64,000 nt of DNA from Paractinoplanes ovalisporus (GCF_016834655.1 NZ_JAENHP010000004.1:186001-250000), one strand, 5' to 3'; positions 12,933-22,949 are shown, counted from the first letter of the stretch. The notes: generated by a model not told the origin, from the letters alone. Numbers and translations: made by a program.

Positions 12933-14699
12933 TCAGGTGTTTTGTTTGATGCGGTTGGTCAGCTCGGCGATCTGGTTGTAGAGGGAACGCCGCTCGGCCA
13001 TGTGCTGCCGGATCTTGCGGTCGGCGTGCATGACCGTGGTGTGGTCGCGGCCGCCGAAGGCCTGTCCGATCCGAGGGAGGGAGAGTTCCGTCAGTTCACG
13101 GCACAGATACATCGCCACCTGGCGGGCGTTCACCAGGACCCGTGAGCGGGAGTGACCGCGCAGGTCCTCCAGCGAGACGCCGAAGTAGTCCGCTGTGGAC
13201 ACCATGATCTGGTCGGCGGTGATCTCGGGGCCGGCGCCGTCGGGCATGAAGTCGCGCAGCACCTCCTCGGCCAGCGAGAGCTGCACCGGGGAGCGGGTGA
13301 GGCTGGCGAACGCGGTCACCCGGATCAGGGCGCCTTCGAGCTCGCGGATCGAGTTGGAGACGCGCGACGCGATGAACTCGAGCACGTCGGCCGGGGCGTA
13401 CATCCGTTCCTGCGCGGCCTTCTTCTGGAGGATCGCGATACGCGTCTCGAGGTCGGGCGGCTGGATGTCGGCCAGCAGGCCCCACTCGAAGCGGGTGCGC
13501 ATGCGGTCTTCCAATGTGGCCAGCTGGCGGGGCGACCGGTCCGAGCTGATGACGATCTGCTTGTTCGCGTTGTGCAGCGTATTGAAGGTGTGGAAGAACT
13601 CCTCCTGCGTACGCTCGCGGTTCTCCAGGAACTGGATGTCGTCGATCAGCAGGATGTCGACGTCGCGGTAGCGCCGCTGGAAGGCCTGCGTCTTGTCGTC
13701 GCGCAGACTGTTGATGAAGTCGTTGGTGAATTCCTCGGTGGAGACGTAGCGGACGCTGCGCGCGTGGCCGAGGGTCGTGGCGTAGTGGCCGATCGCGTGC
13801 AGCAGGTGGGTCTTGCCCAGACCGGAGCTGCCATAGATGAACAGCGGGTTGTACGCCTTGGCGGGCGACTCGGCGACGGCGACGGCGGCCGCGTGGGCGA
13901 AGCGGTTGGACGAGCCGATGACGAACGTCTCGAACATGTACTTCGGGTTGAGGCGGTTGCCGTCGTTGGTGCCGCGCGGGTTGCTCGACGGGCGGATGTC
14001 GTGCGGCGAGCGGCCGGGGCCGTTGTCGCCGCCGCGCATCTGCAGAGTGTCGTCGCGCGGGTCGCTGCCGGCGCCGAAGTCGTCGGGGCGGCGCTGGTTG
14101 TCGCGCAAGTGGGACGGATCGGACGTCATGCGGTGCGGGGGCACGTCGTTGGATTCAGTCTTCTCAGTGACATGCGCCACTGGACTGCCGCCACGGCCGA
14201 GTGGGGCGGGCGGCGCCGGCATCGGGTCGCCGAAGAGCGCCTCCTGGCCGCCACGGGCCGCGGGGACGTTGCGGGGGTAGGCGGGACGCTGCGCGGAGCC
14301 GGCCTGGAACGAGTCGTAGGCAGGTGGCTCGGGCTGTCGTGGGGCCTCGGCGTAGTGACGGGGCTGCGACTCCTCGGCCTGTTCCTGCGGCGGCTCGACC
14401 GGGGTGCCGTACACCGTGCCGGGCAGTCCCGTGCCGTCCTCCGGGGGCTTGACGGTGACCGCGACCTGTATCGGACGGTTCAGCCGGCGGCTCAGGGCCT
14501 CGGTGATCGCGGGACGCAGGCGCGACTCGATGACGTCGCGGGTGAAGGCGTCGGGGACGGCCAGCAGCGCGGTGTCCTCGACGATGGCACGCAGCTGGGT
14601 CAGCTGCAGATAAGCGCGCTGCTGCCGCGACGAGATCTCGTCGGCCAGTTCGTCCAGCGTCGCTTTCCACACACCGCTCAGGTCGACCTGATCGGCCAC
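12933..14699 (-). CDS. dnaA: Chromosomal replication initiator DnaA
   Basis: AAA+ initiator that binds the oriC boxes and opens the duplex. 588 residues from GTG 14699. Domain I (residues 1-90) begins [17 protein letters not shown]. Domain II (about 95-245) is a long Pro/Gly/Asp-rich linker, as in actinomycetes. Domain III has Walker [10 protein letters not shown] (about 290-298), Walker B LLIDDIQF and the arginine-finger region. Domain IV carries the DNA-binding signature [15 protein letters not shown] near the C-terminus. It is transcribed toward oriC. Two DnaA boxes lie upstream at 14843 and 14854, consistent with autoregulation. Confidence 0.98.
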   Translation of the reverse strand: MADQVDLSGVWKATLDELADEISSRQQRAYLQLTQLRAIVEDTALLAVPDAFTRDVIESRLRPAITEALSRRLNRPIQVAVTVKPPEDGTGLPGTVYGTPVEPPQEQAEESQPRHYAEAPRQPEPPAYDSFQAGSAQRPAYPRNVPAARGGQEALFGDPMPAPPAPLGRGGSPVAHVTEKTESNDVPPHRMTSDPSHLRDNQRRPDDFGAGSDPRDDTLQMRGGDNGPGRSPHDIRPSSNPRGTNDGNRLNPKYMFETFVIGSSNRFAHAAAVAVAESPAKAYNPLFIYGSSGLGKTHLLHAIGHYATTLGHARSVRYVSTEEFTNDFINSLRDDKTQAFQRRYRDVDILLIDDIQFLENRERTQEEFFHTFNTLHNANKQIVISSDRSPRQLATLEDRMRTRFEWGLLADIQPPDLETRIAILQKKAAQERMYAPADVLEFIASRVSNSIRELEGALIRVTAFASLTRSPVQLSLAEEVLRDFMPDGAGPEITADQIMVSTADYFGVSLEDLRGHSRSRVLVNARQVAMYLCRELTELSLPRIGQAFGGRDHTTVMHADRKIRQHMAERRSLYNQIAELTNRIKQNT

Positions 14700-14842
14700 C
14701 GCCGCGCCACCCCCATCGCCACCGACCCCCGGTGGACCTTTGTCCGGCTAACCGCCTTGCCCCGTCGCTGCCCCTTCCGGGCACTCGACGGCCCCCAACC
14801 CAGCACCACATTTAACGTGCTGAAGACGCTCGGCGCCACCGG

Positions 14843-14862
14843 CTGTCCACAGGTTATCCACA
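14843..14862 (+). promoter_or_regulatory. DnaA-box pair upstream of dnaA
   Basis: CTGTCCACA (14843-14851) and the consensus TTATCCACA (14854-14862) lie 144-163 bp upstream of the dnaA start. DnaA commonly represses its own promoter through such boxes. The sites are seen; the regulation is inferred. Confidence 0.6.
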
Positions 14863-14964
14863 ACCTGTGCACCGCCCGGCGGACGCTCCCCGGCCGGATG
14901 GTCGGTCGACGTTCTGCGAGCCTGGTTCGGCGCAGTCCTCCCAGGCTCGTCGTCCGCTCGGTCG

Positions 14965-15065
14965 TGGCGAGGTTCCCGCGACATTCCCGCGAGGTCCGTG
15001 CGAGGTTCCCCGACGTTGCTTGCGAGGTTCCCGCGAAGTTGCCCGCGAAGTGCTCCCGAGGCGAA
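14965..15065. repeat. Degenerate GCGAGGTTCCCGCGA repeats
   Basis: Several imperfect copies of a 15-20 bp element (GCGAGGTTCCCGCGA and shorter variants GCGAAGT) occupy about 100 bp of the dnaA-rpmH gap. The copies contain short inverted symmetry (TCGCGGGAACC/GGTTCCCGCGA), so hairpins are possible. Function unknown. Confidence 0.4.
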
Positions 15066-15395
15066 CGATTTACCTGCTTGTCTGGTTTTGGCCGATTCGT
15101 CGTGGTATGCGCACAGTGCTGTTGACCAGCAAACGGGCACGCTAACAGCGACATCGTCGAACCATCAACTCTGCCATCGGCCGACAAGCGCCCGACCGCA
15201 GGAAAAGATTCACTACCTGTGTAGAAAGACGAGTCGGTGAGTTCTGGATCTCGGTACCGGCGTGCCGGGTCAGGATATGGTTGACCGGCGAAGTCGCCCT
15301 GCGTAGGGTCGAGCGGTTGCTCCGCCGCGCTCTGGTAAAGTGGCGTCTTGCAGCTTTGATGCCCCCTGAATGTTGTACGAAGACGGAGTTTTGAC

Positions 15396-15533
15396 GTGAG
15401 CAAGCGCACCTACCAGCCGAACAACCGCCGGCGTGCCAAGACCCACGGCTTCCGGCTGCGCATGCGCACCCGCGCCGGCCGTGCCATTCTGGCGTCCCGC
15501 CGTTCCAAGGGCCGCGACAAGCTGTCGGCCTGA
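15396..15533 (+). CDS. rpmH: 50S ribosomal protein L34
   Basis: 45 residues from GTG 15396, with GGAG about 8 bp upstream. The sequence begins [20 protein letters not shown] and ends SKGRDKLSA, the full L34 family pattern. L34 is a small basic large-subunit protein. It is the first gene of the rpmH-rnpA-yidD-yidC-jag-rsmG-parAB series, transcribed away from oriC. Confidence 0.97.
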   Translation: MSKRTYQPNNRRRAKTHGFRLRMRTRAGRAILASRRSKGRDKLSA

Positions 15534-15568
15534 GCCGACTGCTGTCGGGCCGGAATGCCCAGGTAGTC

Positions 15569-15925
15569 GTGCTCCCCGCGGCACAGCGAGTGCGGCGTAG
15601 TGCCGACTTCGCCGCTGCGATTCGCGGTGGTCGCCGAGTCGGCCGGGGCACGGTTGTCGTTCATCTGCTTCTCGAGGAGCCGGCGCAAGCCTCCACGGCG
15701 CGCGCCGGCTTCGTCGTATCCAAGGCCGTCGGCAACGCCGTGATCCGCAACCAGGTCCGCCGCCGTCTGCGGCACCTGGTCCGGCCGGTGCTCAGCGACC
15801 TTCCCGACGGATCGACACTGGTGGTCAGGGCCCTCCCGGCCTCGGCCGCGGCCTCATCCGCGACGCTCGGCACCGACCTGACCTCCGCGGTCGCGTCGGC
15901 CCGCAAGCCCCGGCGGCCGCGATGA
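15569..15925 (+). CDS. rnpA: Ribonuclease P protein component
   Basis: Protein subunit that helps the RNase P RNA bind and cleave pre-tRNA 5' leaders. 118 residues from GTG 15569. Family motifs are [18 protein letters not shown] near the N-terminus and the RNR-type core [20 protein letters not shown] followed by RRRLRHL. The end overlaps the yidD start by 4 nt (ATGA). Confidence 0.95.
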   Translation: MLPAAQRVRRSADFAAAIRGGRRVGRGTVVVHLLLEEPAQASTARAGFVVSKAVGNAVIRNQVRRRLRHLVRPVLSDLPDGSTLVVRALPASAAASSATLGTDLTSAVASARKPRRPR

Positions 15926-16179
15926 GCCTGCTTGCCCGCGTGCTGACCGCGCTGGTGGTCGCGTACCGTCGTTACGTGAGCCCGGTGCTGCCGGCCCGCT
16001 GTCGGTTCTATCCCTCGTGCAGCGCGTACGCCCAAGAGGCGTTGTCGCGTCACGGCGCTGTGAAGGGGACAGGTCTGACGGTCTGGCGGCTCCTGCGCTG
16101 CCACCCCTTCCACCCTGGCGGGTACGACCCGGTACCTGACCCGATCCGTCACCGTCCTGCCGATGTGACTGGAGCCTGA
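15922..16179 (+). CDS. yidD: Membrane protein insertion efficiency factor YidD
   Basis: Small membrane-associated protein that assists insertion of inner-membrane proteins. 85 residues from ATG 15922. It shows the YidD core [36 protein letters not shown] and [16 protein letters not shown], with the three conserved cysteines. Its start overlaps the rnpA stop and its stop is 1 nt before the yidC TTG start, so the three are translationally coupled. Confidence 0.95.
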   Translation: MSLLARVLTALVVAYRRYVSPVLPARCRFYPSCSAYAQEALSRHGAVKGTGLTVWRLLRCHPFHPGGYDPVPDPIRHRPADVTGA

Positions 16180-16180
16180 A

Positions 16181-17224
16181 TTGAGTCTCGACTGGATCTA
16201 CTACGCCATTTCGTGGATCCTCCTGCGCTGGCACGCCCTCTGGGACTTCATCGGTGTGCCCGACGGCCGGTTCATCGGCTCGAACTGGTCCTGGATCCTG
16301 GCGATCGTCTTCCTCGTGGTGACGGTCCGGGTCATCCTGTTCCCCGTCTTCGTCAAGCAGATCAAGAGCCAGCGGGCCATGCAGGCGCTGCAGCCCAAGG
16401 TCAAGGAGCTGCAGGAGAAGCACAAGGGTGACCGGGAGACGCTCCAGAAAGAAATGATGGAGCTGTACCGGACCGAGAAGGCCAACCCGCTCATGGGCTG
16501 CCTTCCGATGTTCCTGCAGATCCCCGTCTTCCTGGGCCTGTTCCACACGCTCCGCCGCCTCAACCCCGACAACCAGGGCAAGACCCTGTACGGGTGGACG
16601 GTCGAGCAGTTCGAGAGCGCCACCCACGCGTCGCTGTTCACCGCGCCGCTCGCCGGCAAGTTCGGCTCCACCGCCGAAGAGCTCAACGCGCTGCAGGCCA
16701 ACGGCACCACGGTCAAGATCATCGCGGGCATCCTGGTGCTGATCATGATGGCGACCACGTACCTGACCAGCCGCCAGATGATCCTCAAGACCGGTTGGGC
16801 CGAAGACCCACAGCAGAAGATGATCCAGCGCCTGATGCTCTACGGCATCCCGGCCTCGCTGCTCATCTCCGGCGCCCTCTTCCCCATCGGTGTGATCATC
16901 TACTGGGTCACGAACAACCTGTTCACGCTGGCCCAGCAGCAGTGGGTGCTCCGCAAGTTCCCGCCGCCGCCGATGGCCAACAAGGGCGGCTCGTCCTCGC
17001 CGGCCCGCCCGTCCGGCCCGCCGGCCAAGAAGCCCGCCGCCGGTGGCAAGGCCCCGCAGAGCCCCGTGCAGCCCGGCCGCAGCGGTGGCCTGTTCGGCCG
17101 CAACAAGCCGGCGCCCGAGCCCGAGACGCCGGTGGTCGAAACCAAGGCCCTCGCTCCGAAGCCCGGTGCCAAACCGGTGAATCCGAAGCGCGGCGGCCGA
17201 CCGGCGAGCAAACCCAAGGGATGA
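16181..17224 (+). CDS. yidC: Membrane protein insertase YidC (Oxa1 family)
   Basis: Inserts and folds inner-membrane proteins with or without SecYEG. 347 residues from a TTG at 16181. GGAG at 16171-16174 gives good spacing, and there is no ATG/GTG alternative with the conserved N-terminus LDWIYYAISWILLRWH. It is the Gram-positive short form with five membrane segments: one near residue 10, one at about 35-57, one after MGCLPMFLQIPVFLGLF, and two in the 180-250 region. The C-terminal ~75 residues are cytoplasmic, Pro/Lys/Gly rich and basic, suited to ribosome contact. A hairpin lies in the 140-bp gap before jag. Confidence 0.95.
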   Translation: MSLDWIYYAISWILLRWHALWDFIGVPDGRFIGSNWSWILAIVFLVVTVRVILFPVFVKQIKSQRAMQALQPKVKELQEKHKGDRETLQKEMMELYRTEKANPLMGCLPMFLQIPVFLGLFHTLRRLNPDNQGKTLYGWTVEQFESATHASLFTAPLAGKFGSTAEELNALQANGTTVKIIAGILVLIMMATTYLTSRQMILKTGWAEDPQQKMIQRLMLYGIPASLLISGALFPIGVIIYWVTNNLFTLAQQQWVLRKFPPPPMANKGGSSSPARPSGPPAKKPAAGGKAPQSPVQPGRSGGLFGRNKPAPEPETPVVETKALAPKPGAKPVNPKRGGRPASKPKG

Positions 17225-17229
17225 TCGCG

Positions 17230-17262
17230 GCTCGGGCGTTGTCGCTTCGCCGGCGCCCGAGC
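17230..17262 (+). terminator. Hairpin in the yidC-jag gap
   Basis: GCTCGGGCG (17230-17238) pairs with CGCCCGAGC (17254-17262) across a 15-nt loop, a few bases after the yidC stop. There is no U-tract, so it may be a partial terminator, an attenuator or an mRNA-stability stem. Confidence 0.4.
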
Positions 17263-17364
17263 GCTCCCCTTGCCGATACCTCCCCGCGGCCCGGCACACC
17301 GCTCCCGGCGCCGCGGGAAACAGCGGACCCGCAGGTCCGGCCCGATTAGTACGGAGATGAGACC

Positions 17365-17934
17365 GTGACCGACACCAGCACGCCCGAATCGTCGGTCTCC
17401 GCGTCGTCGTCCGAGGCCGAGGCCTCGACCGCGACAACCGAGGAGACCAAGACGTCGGAAAACGTCGCTTCCGACGGAGACCTGTTCCGCCAAAGCGAGA
17501 TCGCCGCCGACTACGTCGAGGGTCTGCTGGACATTCTCGACTACGACGGTGACATCGACGAGCTCGTGTCGGCGGGCCGTCCGATGGTCGAGGTCGTCGG
17601 CGGTCGGCTGCAGCCGCTCGTCGGCCAGCGGGGCGCCACGCTGGAAGCGCTGCAGGAGCTGACCCGCCTGGCGATCTTCCGGGCCACCGGTTCGCCGTCG
17701 CGGTTGCTGCTCGACATCGGTGGCTACCGGGCGTCGCGCCGCAAGGAGCTGGCCGCGGTCGCCCGCAACGCGGTCGAGAAGGTCAAGGAGCACGGCGACC
17801 CGGTCCGCCTCGAGCCGATGTCGGCGTTCGAGCGCAAGTGCGTCCACGACGTGGTCAACGCGATCCCGGGCGTGCAGAGCGAGTCGGAGGGCGTCGAGCC
17901 CAGCCGCCGCATCGTGGTGCGCGTGGCGGACTGA
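17365..17934 (+). CDS. jag: Jag/KhpB-type RNA-binding protein (KH and R3H domains)
   Basis: RNA-binding protein usually encoded beside yidC. 189 residues from GTG 17365. The first ~45 residues are acidic and Ser/Thr/Glu rich. The KH-like domain follows (about 50-120), with LVGQRGATLEALQELTRLA and LLLDIGGYRASRRKELA. The R3H domain is at the C-terminus, with the Arg-x3-His signature in FERKCVHDVV. The separate N-terminal Jag-N domain of firmicute proteins is absent. The stop is 1 nt before the rsmG start. Confidence 0.93.
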   Translation: MTDTSTPESSVSASSSEAEASTATTEETKTSENVASDGDLFRQSEIAADYVEGLLDILDYDGDIDELVSAGRPMVEVVGGRLQPLVGQRGATLEALQELTRLAIFRATGSPSRLLLDIGGYRASRRKELAAVARNAVEKVKEHGDPVRLEPMSAFERKCVHDVVNAIPGVQSESEGVEPSRRIVVRVAD

Positions 17935-17935
17935 C

Positions 17936-19387
17936 ATGAGCAACCCCCGCTTCGGCGCGGGAGACACCGGCCCGGGTGAGGAATCGCCCGGGCCGCAGTC
18001 TTTCCCGGGCAAAAAGACCCGTCGTCCCGTACGCCGTCCGATCGCGTTTCCGGGCAAGTCGCGTTCCGCCGAGAGGCCGCGGTCCCGGGATTCCGCCGCT
18101 TCGTCCCCGAGCCCCGCGTCCCCCGCCGAGGCAGTTCCCGGCGGCGCCGACGCGATTTCTGATGGCGCCGGTGTGTCCCCGGACGCCACCGACATGCCTC
18201 CGAGCACCTCTGACGCGGCTGCGGACACCACCGGCGTGTCCCCGACCATCACCCACGTGCCCCCGGACACCGCCAGCGTGTCCCCGAGCGTCACCGACGT
18301 GGTCTCGGACACCGTCGACGCCTCCCCGGTCATCACCAACGCGGCCCCGGATACCGCCGATGTGGCCTGGGGTAATGCCGCCGCCGCCCCGGACACCACT
18401 GGCGCGGCCCCGAGTGGCACGGTTCCGGCGGTCTCCTGGTCGACCGCTCCCTCATCGCCGGAGACGCAACAGCCGCCGGTGACGCCAGTCTTTGTCGAGC
18501 CGGCGGCGGGCGCGCGGTCTGCACCTTCGGACCTGGGCTCTGCCCGAACGCCGGAGGGGCCGCGTCTCTCAGGAGGCGGGAGCGGTTTCTCGGGAGCCGG
18601 GAGCGCTTCCTTGGGAGCCGGGAGCGCTTCCTTGGGAGCCGGGAGCGCCGAGGCGGAACCGCCGGCGGAGATCGCGGCGGTCGCGGCCGAGGTTTTCGGC
18701 GACCGGTACGGGCTGGCGCTCGACTACGCACGCCTACTCGTCACCGACGGCGTAGTGCGTGGGCTGATCGGACCGAGGGAGGCTCCCCGCATCTGGGAGC
18801 GCCACCTGGTGAATTGTGCCGTCGTGTCCCAGATCATCCCTATCGGCGCTTCGGTGGTTGACGTGGGGTCTGGTGCCGGTTTGCCCGGTATCGTGCTGGC
18901 AGTGGCTCGTCCGGATCTACGCATCACGCTGGTCGAACCGCTGGCACGACGCACCGCGTTCCTGTCGGAGGCGGTGACCGCACTCGGCCTCGATACGACC
19001 GTCACGGTCGTCCGGGGCCGCGCCGAGGACGTCGTCGACGGACCCCCCGCCGGCGCCGATGTCGTCACGGCGCGGGCGGTCGCCCCGCTCGACCGGCTGG
19101 CCGGTTGGTGCCTTCCGTTGGCCCGGGTCGGCGGAAGGTTGCTGGCGCTCAAGGGCGCCACGGCCGCCGAGGAAGCGGCGGAGCACCGCGATGCGGTTGC
19201 CGCTCTGGGCGGCTCGGATCCGGTTCTCCGGCTGTGCGGGGAGGGGTTGATCGACCCACCCACCACGGTGCTCGAGGTCGTCGTGCAGTCGAGGCCGAAG
19301 CCGCCCAGCCGGGTGGCGGCCCCGAAACGTGACACCGGGCGATCCGGGGGTCGCGCTTCCGGGCGAGGGAGTTCGCGGAGGGGATAG
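17936..19387 (+). CDS. rsmG: 16S rRNA m7G527 methyltransferase RsmG with ~245-residue N-terminal extension
   Basis: Methylates N7 of G527 in 16S rRNA using SAM. The frame from ATG 17936 gives 483 residues, about twice the usual 210-240. The methyltransferase domain starts near residue 250 (AEVFGDRYGLALDYARLL), with the SAM motif VVDVGSGAGLPGIVLA near residue 308 and RAVAPLDRLAGWCLPL further on. The first ~245 residues are Pro/Ser/Thr/Asp rich and contain a loose 11-13 residue repeat of the type GVSPDATDMPP, then three copies of GAGSASL. The ATG lies 1 nt after the jag stop, which supports the long form, but an internal start cannot be excluded. parA starts immediately after the stop. Confidence 0.88.
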   Translation: MSNPRFGAGDTGPGEESPGPQSFPGKKTRRPVRRPIAFPGKSRSAERPRSRDSAASSPSPASPAEAVPGGADAISDGAGVSPDATDMPPSTSDAAADTTGVSPTITHVPPDTASVSPSVTDVVSDTVDASPVITNAAPDTADVAWGNAAAAPDTTGAAPSGTVPAVSWSTAPSSPETQQPPVTPVFVEPAAGARSAPSDLGSARTPEGPRLSGGGSGFSGAGSASLGAGSASLGAGSAEAEPPAEIAAVAAEVFGDRYGLALDYARLLVTDGVVRGLIGPREAPRIWERHLVNCAVVSQIIPIGASVVDVGSGAGLPGIVLAVARPDLRITLVEPLARRTAFLSEAVTALGLDTTVTVVRGRAEDVVDGPPAGADVVTARAVAPLDRLAGWCLPLARVGGRLLALKGATAAEEAAEHRDAVAALGGSDPVLRLCGEGLIDPPTTVLEVVVQSRPKPPSRVAAPKRDTGRSGGRASGRGSSRRG

Positions 19388-21889
19388 ATGTCCAGGCGGG
19401 GCGCGCGCAAGCGGAGTGCAAAGGCAAGACGTCCCGACCAGGGCTCCCCGCCCGGACTCGGTCCCCCACCTCCGGGCGACGCCGAATCCCGCACAGGCTC
19501 GCAGGCTCCAGCCGCCGACGGCAATTCAAAGGCGGTTTCTCGTACGGGCTCCGGCCGCGTCCCACCGAGTGGTGCCGGCGGCGTCCCACCGAGTGGTGCC
19601 GGCCGCTCCCCCGCCGCGACCGGTGGTCCCGCCGTGCACAGGAACCCGCCCGCTGTCGAGCGCTCAACACCTGCTGCCGCAAACGGTGGCCCCGCCTCAC
19701 GCACTGGCCTGGAGCGCTCTGCGTCCACTGGCGCTAACGGTGGCCCCGCCTCACGCACCGGCGCCGAGCGATCTGCACCTGGTGCGGTGCCTCCTGCTGG
19801 TGCGACCCGTCGTTCCGTCCCGCCCCCGGCAGCCGGGTCTCCACCACCCGGTAGCCCTGCCACACGCGGCGGCATGACGCGGTCTGCGCCCGGCGTGCCG
19901 ACTCCTACTAACGCGATCCGTGGCACCGCCCTGCCCCCAGAGGCTGGTCCTCGGCGCCCTGGTGGTCCTACCTCGCGTGCCGGTGTCGCGTCGCGTGGGG
20001 GCGCCTCGAACTCAGGTCGCCCGTTTGCTGACGACGCTCGTGACTCCAACGACCGGACTCGCGGCAACGGCCAGCGTGGAGGCACCCGCGATGGCGATGG
20101 CGCGTCCAGGGCGAGGCGTGGGGGTGCCGGGAGCCAGTCGTCTCCATCAGAGAGCGCCGCAGCTCGCGCTGCGAGAGAGCAAGCATCTCCCGGAGGTGCG
20201 GGCCCGAGTCAGGGCGATCGGCGCGAGCGCGTCGAGTTCCGGGTCGGCGAGGCTCCACGCGAAGGAGCTCGCGGTGCCCTGTCGCGGTTGTCGCGGGCCT
20301 TCCGCCGTACGGGGAAATCGGTCGTGGTCGACGCAGTGGAGGCGCCGCACGCAGCCGGACCATCGGCCGACGCCGCGGCAGTTTGGGTGAGATCGGGCGA
20401 CGAAGCGGTCGCGGAAAGTGTGGACGCGGAGGCGGTTTTCGAGGCCGTTCCAGGTGATGTGGGGTTCGAGTCGGGCACCGAGAGTGAAGTGTCGGCAATG
20501 CACTCGCCTCATCGGGCGGTCGGGCATGGCGAGGCTCGCCCGACGGCCGTAGGCTGGCCGGGCGTCGATAGTGTGGACCGGTCTTCTGCCACCGGAACGC
20601 ACGTGTCGCCGACCGACCCGTTCCTCACTAACAGGGATAAAACGGTGCATGAGTACGGTGTTTCACGTGAAACCGAGTCATCTCTCGACCGCGATCGCGC
20701 GTCGGGCGCGGGCGTCGGCGGTCATAGTGGCGCATTCAACACCGGCGAGCAGGGCGTGCCCGCGCCTCGCGTAGGAAACTCGTACCCGGGCGGAGGCGGC
20801 CAGATCTACGGCTCGCCGGCGCCGCAGCCGGGTACTGACGACTCTCGTCGCCCGGCGCCCGCACCCCGTTCGGGGCCGCCCGCGGTGGCGTCGACACCCG
20901 TGCCCGTCTCGGCCGCGCCGGTGTCCTCCTCCCCCATTTCGGGTGCACCCGTGTCCCCGGCCTCGCCTTCGTTGGAGGCGGACGAACACGTTTCACGTGA
21001 AACGCCGGGCCGGGATGAAGACGATCCGCCCCTGGCCATGGAAGCGTTGCGAGCTGTGCAGATCCTCAACCCGAGCGGCGAGATCACGATGCCGCGTCCG
21101 GACCACCCGAGGGTGCTCTGCGTCGCGAACCAGAAGGGCGGCGTCGGCAAGACCACGACGACGGTGAACCTGGCGGTCGCCCTGGCGCTGCACGGCAACC
21201 GGGTGCTTGTCGTCGATCTCGACCCGCAGGGCAACGCGTCCACGGGGCTCAATGTGCCGCACCACGCCGGCGTGCCCGACGTGTACGACTGCCTGATCGA
21301 CAACCTCCCACTGTCGGAGGTGGCGCAGCCGGTCGAGGGCATCCCGAACCTGTGGTGCGTACCGGCGACGATCGACCTCGCCGGTGCCGAGATCGAGCTG
21401 GTGTCCGTGGTCGCGCGTGAGTCCCGCTTGGCGCGGGCGATCGCGGCGCACCCGGAGCAGTTCGACTATGTCTTCATCGACTGCCCGCCTTCGCTGGGCC
21501 TGCTCACGGTCAACGCGCTGTGTGCGGCGCAGGAGGTCCTCATTCCGATCCAGTGCGAGTACTACGCGCTGGAAGGCCTGAACCAACTGATCAACAACAT
21601 CAATCTGGTACGCCAGCACCTGAACCCGACGCTGGATGTCTCCACGATCCTGCTGACCATGTACGACCGCCGCACGCGGCTGGCCGACGCGGTCGAGCAG
21701 GACGTGCGGAACCACTTCGGGTCCAAGGTCTTGAACGCCGTCATCCCCCGTAACGTGCGGGTGTCGGAGGCTCCGAGCTATGGGCAGTCCGTGATGACCT
21801 ACGATCCGGGTTCACGGGGCGCGACCAGCTACTTCGAGGCCGCCCTGGAGATCGCGATGCGTGGCGTCAACACGGGAGGCAACGCATGA
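19388..21889 (+). CDS. parA: Chromosome partitioning ATPase ParA with ~565-residue N-terminal extension
   Basis: ParA ATPases bind DNA non-specifically and drive segregation of ParB-parS complexes. The ATPase domain starts near residue 568 ([13 protein letters not shown]), with deviant Walker [11 protein letters not shown] (about 582-591), Walker A' [14 protein letters not shown] and Walker [10 protein letters not shown]. The frame from ATG 19388, directly abutting the rsmG stop, is 833 residues, whereas typical chromosomal ParA is 260-350. The extension is Gly/Ser/Arg/Pro rich and contains direct repeats (VPPSGAG twice; NGGPASRTG twice). Two parS sites lie inside the coding region (20660, 20990) and translate as VSRET. 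The true start might be internal (for example the GTG at 20645), so the length is uncertain while the ATPase call is firm. Confidence 0.88.
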   Translation: MSRRGARKRSAKARRPDQGSPPGLGPPPPGDAESRTGSQAPAADGNSKAVSRTGSGRVPPSGAGGVPPSGAGRSPAATGGPAVHRNPPAVERSTPAAANGGPASRTGLERSASTGANGGPASRTGAERSAPGAVPPAGATRRSVPPPAAGSPPPGSPATRGGMTRSAPGVPTPTNAIRGTALPPEAGPRRPGGPTSRAGVASRGGASNSGRPFADDARDSNDRTRGNGQRGGTRDGDGASRARRGGAGSQSSPSESAAARAAREQASPGGAGPSQGDRRERVEFRVGEAPREGARGALSRLSRAFRRTGKSVVVDAVEAPHAAGPSADAAAVWVRSGDEAVAESVDAEAVFEAVPGDVGFESGTESEVSAMHSPHRAVGHGEARPTAVGWPGVDSVDRSSATGTHVSPTDPFLTNRDKTVHEYGVSRETESSLDRDRASGAGVGGHSGAFNTGEQGVPAPRVGNSYPGGGGQIYGSPAPQPGTDDSRRPAPAPRSGPPAVASTPVPVSAAPVSSSPISGAPVSPASPSLEADEHVSRETPGRDEDDPPLAMEALRAVQILNPSGEITMPRPDHPRVLCVANQKGGVGKTTTTVNLAVALALHGNRVLVVDLDPQGNASTGLNVPHHAGVPDVYDCLIDNLPLSEVAQPVEGIPNLWCVPATIDLAGAEIELVSVVARESRLARAIAAHPEQFDYVFIDCPPSLGLLTVNALCAAQEVLIPIQCEYYALEGLNQLINNINLVRQHLNPTLDVSTILLTMYDRRTRLADAVEQDVRNHFGSKVLNAVIPRNVRVSEAPSYGQSVMTYDPGSRGATSYFEAALEIAMRGVNTGGNA
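20660..20673. other. parS site 1 (inside parA)
   Basis: Perfect GTTTCACGTGAAAC, the core of the ParB-binding consensus. Located within the parA reading frame. Confidence 0.9.
20990..21003. other. parS site 2 (inside parA)
   Basis: Perfect GTTTCACGTGAAAC about 90 bp upstream of the region encoding the ParA ATPase domain. In frame it encodes VSRET. Confidence 0.9.
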
Positions 21890-22929
21890 AGAACCGTCCA
21901 CGTGGCGGCCTGGGCCGCGGCCTGGGCGCTCTGATCCCGACCGCACCGGCGCCGGTGTCGGCTCCGGCCTCTGGTGACGGCGGAGGCTCGGCTCCGGCCG
22001 CTGTGCCACCGCCGGCCGCTGAGCCGGCCGCGCACATCATCGCCGCACCGGTGGTGCCCGAGCCCGCCCAGGCCTCCGACGATCTCGCTCCCGTGCCGGG
22101 TGCGCGGTTCGCGGAGATCGCGGTCACGTCGATCGAGCCGAACACGAAGCAGCCGCGTCACGTCTTCGACGAGGAGGCGCTCGACGAGCTCAAGACCTCG
22201 ATCCAAGAGGTCGGCTTCCTGCAGCCGATCGTCGTGCGTGAGCTGGCCGAGGGCCGCTACGAGCTCGTCATGGGTGAGCGCCGCTGGCGTGCCGCCCAGG
22301 CGATCGGGCGCGAGTCGATCCCCGCGATCGTGCGCGAGACGCGCGACGATGCGATGCTGCGGGACGCCCTGCTCGAGAACATCCATCGCGCGAACCTGAA
22401 CCCGCTGGAAGAAGCGGCCGCCTACCAGCAGCTGCTCGAGGAGTTCGGGGCGACGCACGAGGAGTTGGCCAAGCGGATCGGTCGTAGCCGCCCGCAGATC
22501 TCCAACACGATCCGACTGCTGAACCTGCCGGCGCCCGTGCAGAACCGCGTCGCCGCAGGTGTGCTGTCGGCCGGTCACGCGCGGGCGTTGCTCGGGTTGG
22601 ACGATTCCGAGGCGCAGGAGAAGCTCGCGCTTCGGATTGTTGCTGAGGGCCTTTCCGTACGGGCCACCGAGGAACTGGTCACGCTCGCGATCTCGGACGG
22701 GCCGGCCAAGAAGGCGGCGCCGTCGCGCCGAGCCAAGGTCCACGCGCCCGCCCTGAACGATTTGGCCGAGCGCTTGTCCGACCGCTTCGACACGAGGGTC
22801 AAGGTCGACATAGGCCGTAACAAAGGCAAGATCACCATCGAGTTCGCCACGGTCGACGACCTGGAGCGGATAGTGGGCATGATCGGCGTAGACGAGGAAG
22901 GCGCCGGCGCCGCCTCCGACGACGAGTAG
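21886..22929 (+). CDS. parB: Chromosome partitioning protein ParB
   Basis: CTP-dependent clamp that loads at parS and spreads. 347 residues from ATG 21886, overlapping the parA stop by 4 nt. The N-terminus [13 protein letters not shown] is the conserved ParA-interaction peptide. A Pro/Ala linker follows, then the ParB/Srx CTPase fold with GERRWRAAQ and [14 protein letters not shown]. The helix-turn-helix is [20 protein letters not shown]. The C-terminal dimer domain runs from about residue 285 and ends in an acidic tail. Its cognate parS sites are abundant just downstream. Confidence 0.97.
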   Translation: MKNRPRGGLGRGLGALIPTAPAPVSAPASGDGGGSAPAAVPPPAAEPAAHIIAAPVVPEPAQASDDLAPVPGARFAEIAVTSIEPNTKQPRHVFDEEALDELKTSIQEVGFLQPIVVRELAEGRYELVMGERRWRAAQAIGRESIPAIVRETRDDAMLRDALLENIHRANLNPLEEAAAYQQLLEEFGATHEELAKRIGRSRPQISNTIRLLNLPAPVQNRVAAGVLSAGHARALLGLDDSEAQEKLALRIVAEGLSVRATEELVTLAISDGPAKKAAPSRRAKVHAPALNDLAERLSDRFDTRVKVDIGRNKGKITIEFATVDDLERIVGMIGVDEEGAGAASDDE

Positions 22930-22949
22930 CCCGCCCACCGATTCACCCG

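Larger units (their letters stand above)
14700..15395. other. Divergent dnaA-rpmH intergenic region
   Basis: About 700 bp holding the promoters of dnaA (leftward) and rpmH (rightward). DnaA boxes are at 14843-14851 (CTGTCCACA) and 14854-14862 (TTATCCACA). A degenerate repeat of the type GCGAGGTTCCCGCGA recurs several times between 14965 and 15065. TAAAGT (15336-15341) is a plausible -10 for rpmH. No gene is supported. Confidence 0.55.

Noticed and set aside
15854..17437. Long minus-strand frame across rnpA to jag
   Set aside because: Shadow frame opposite rnpA-yidD-yidC-jag, which have strong family support.
20455..20480. tRNA-like TTCGAGTC motif in parA
   Set aside because: No acceptor or anticodon stem can be folded around it, and it lies in the parA frame.
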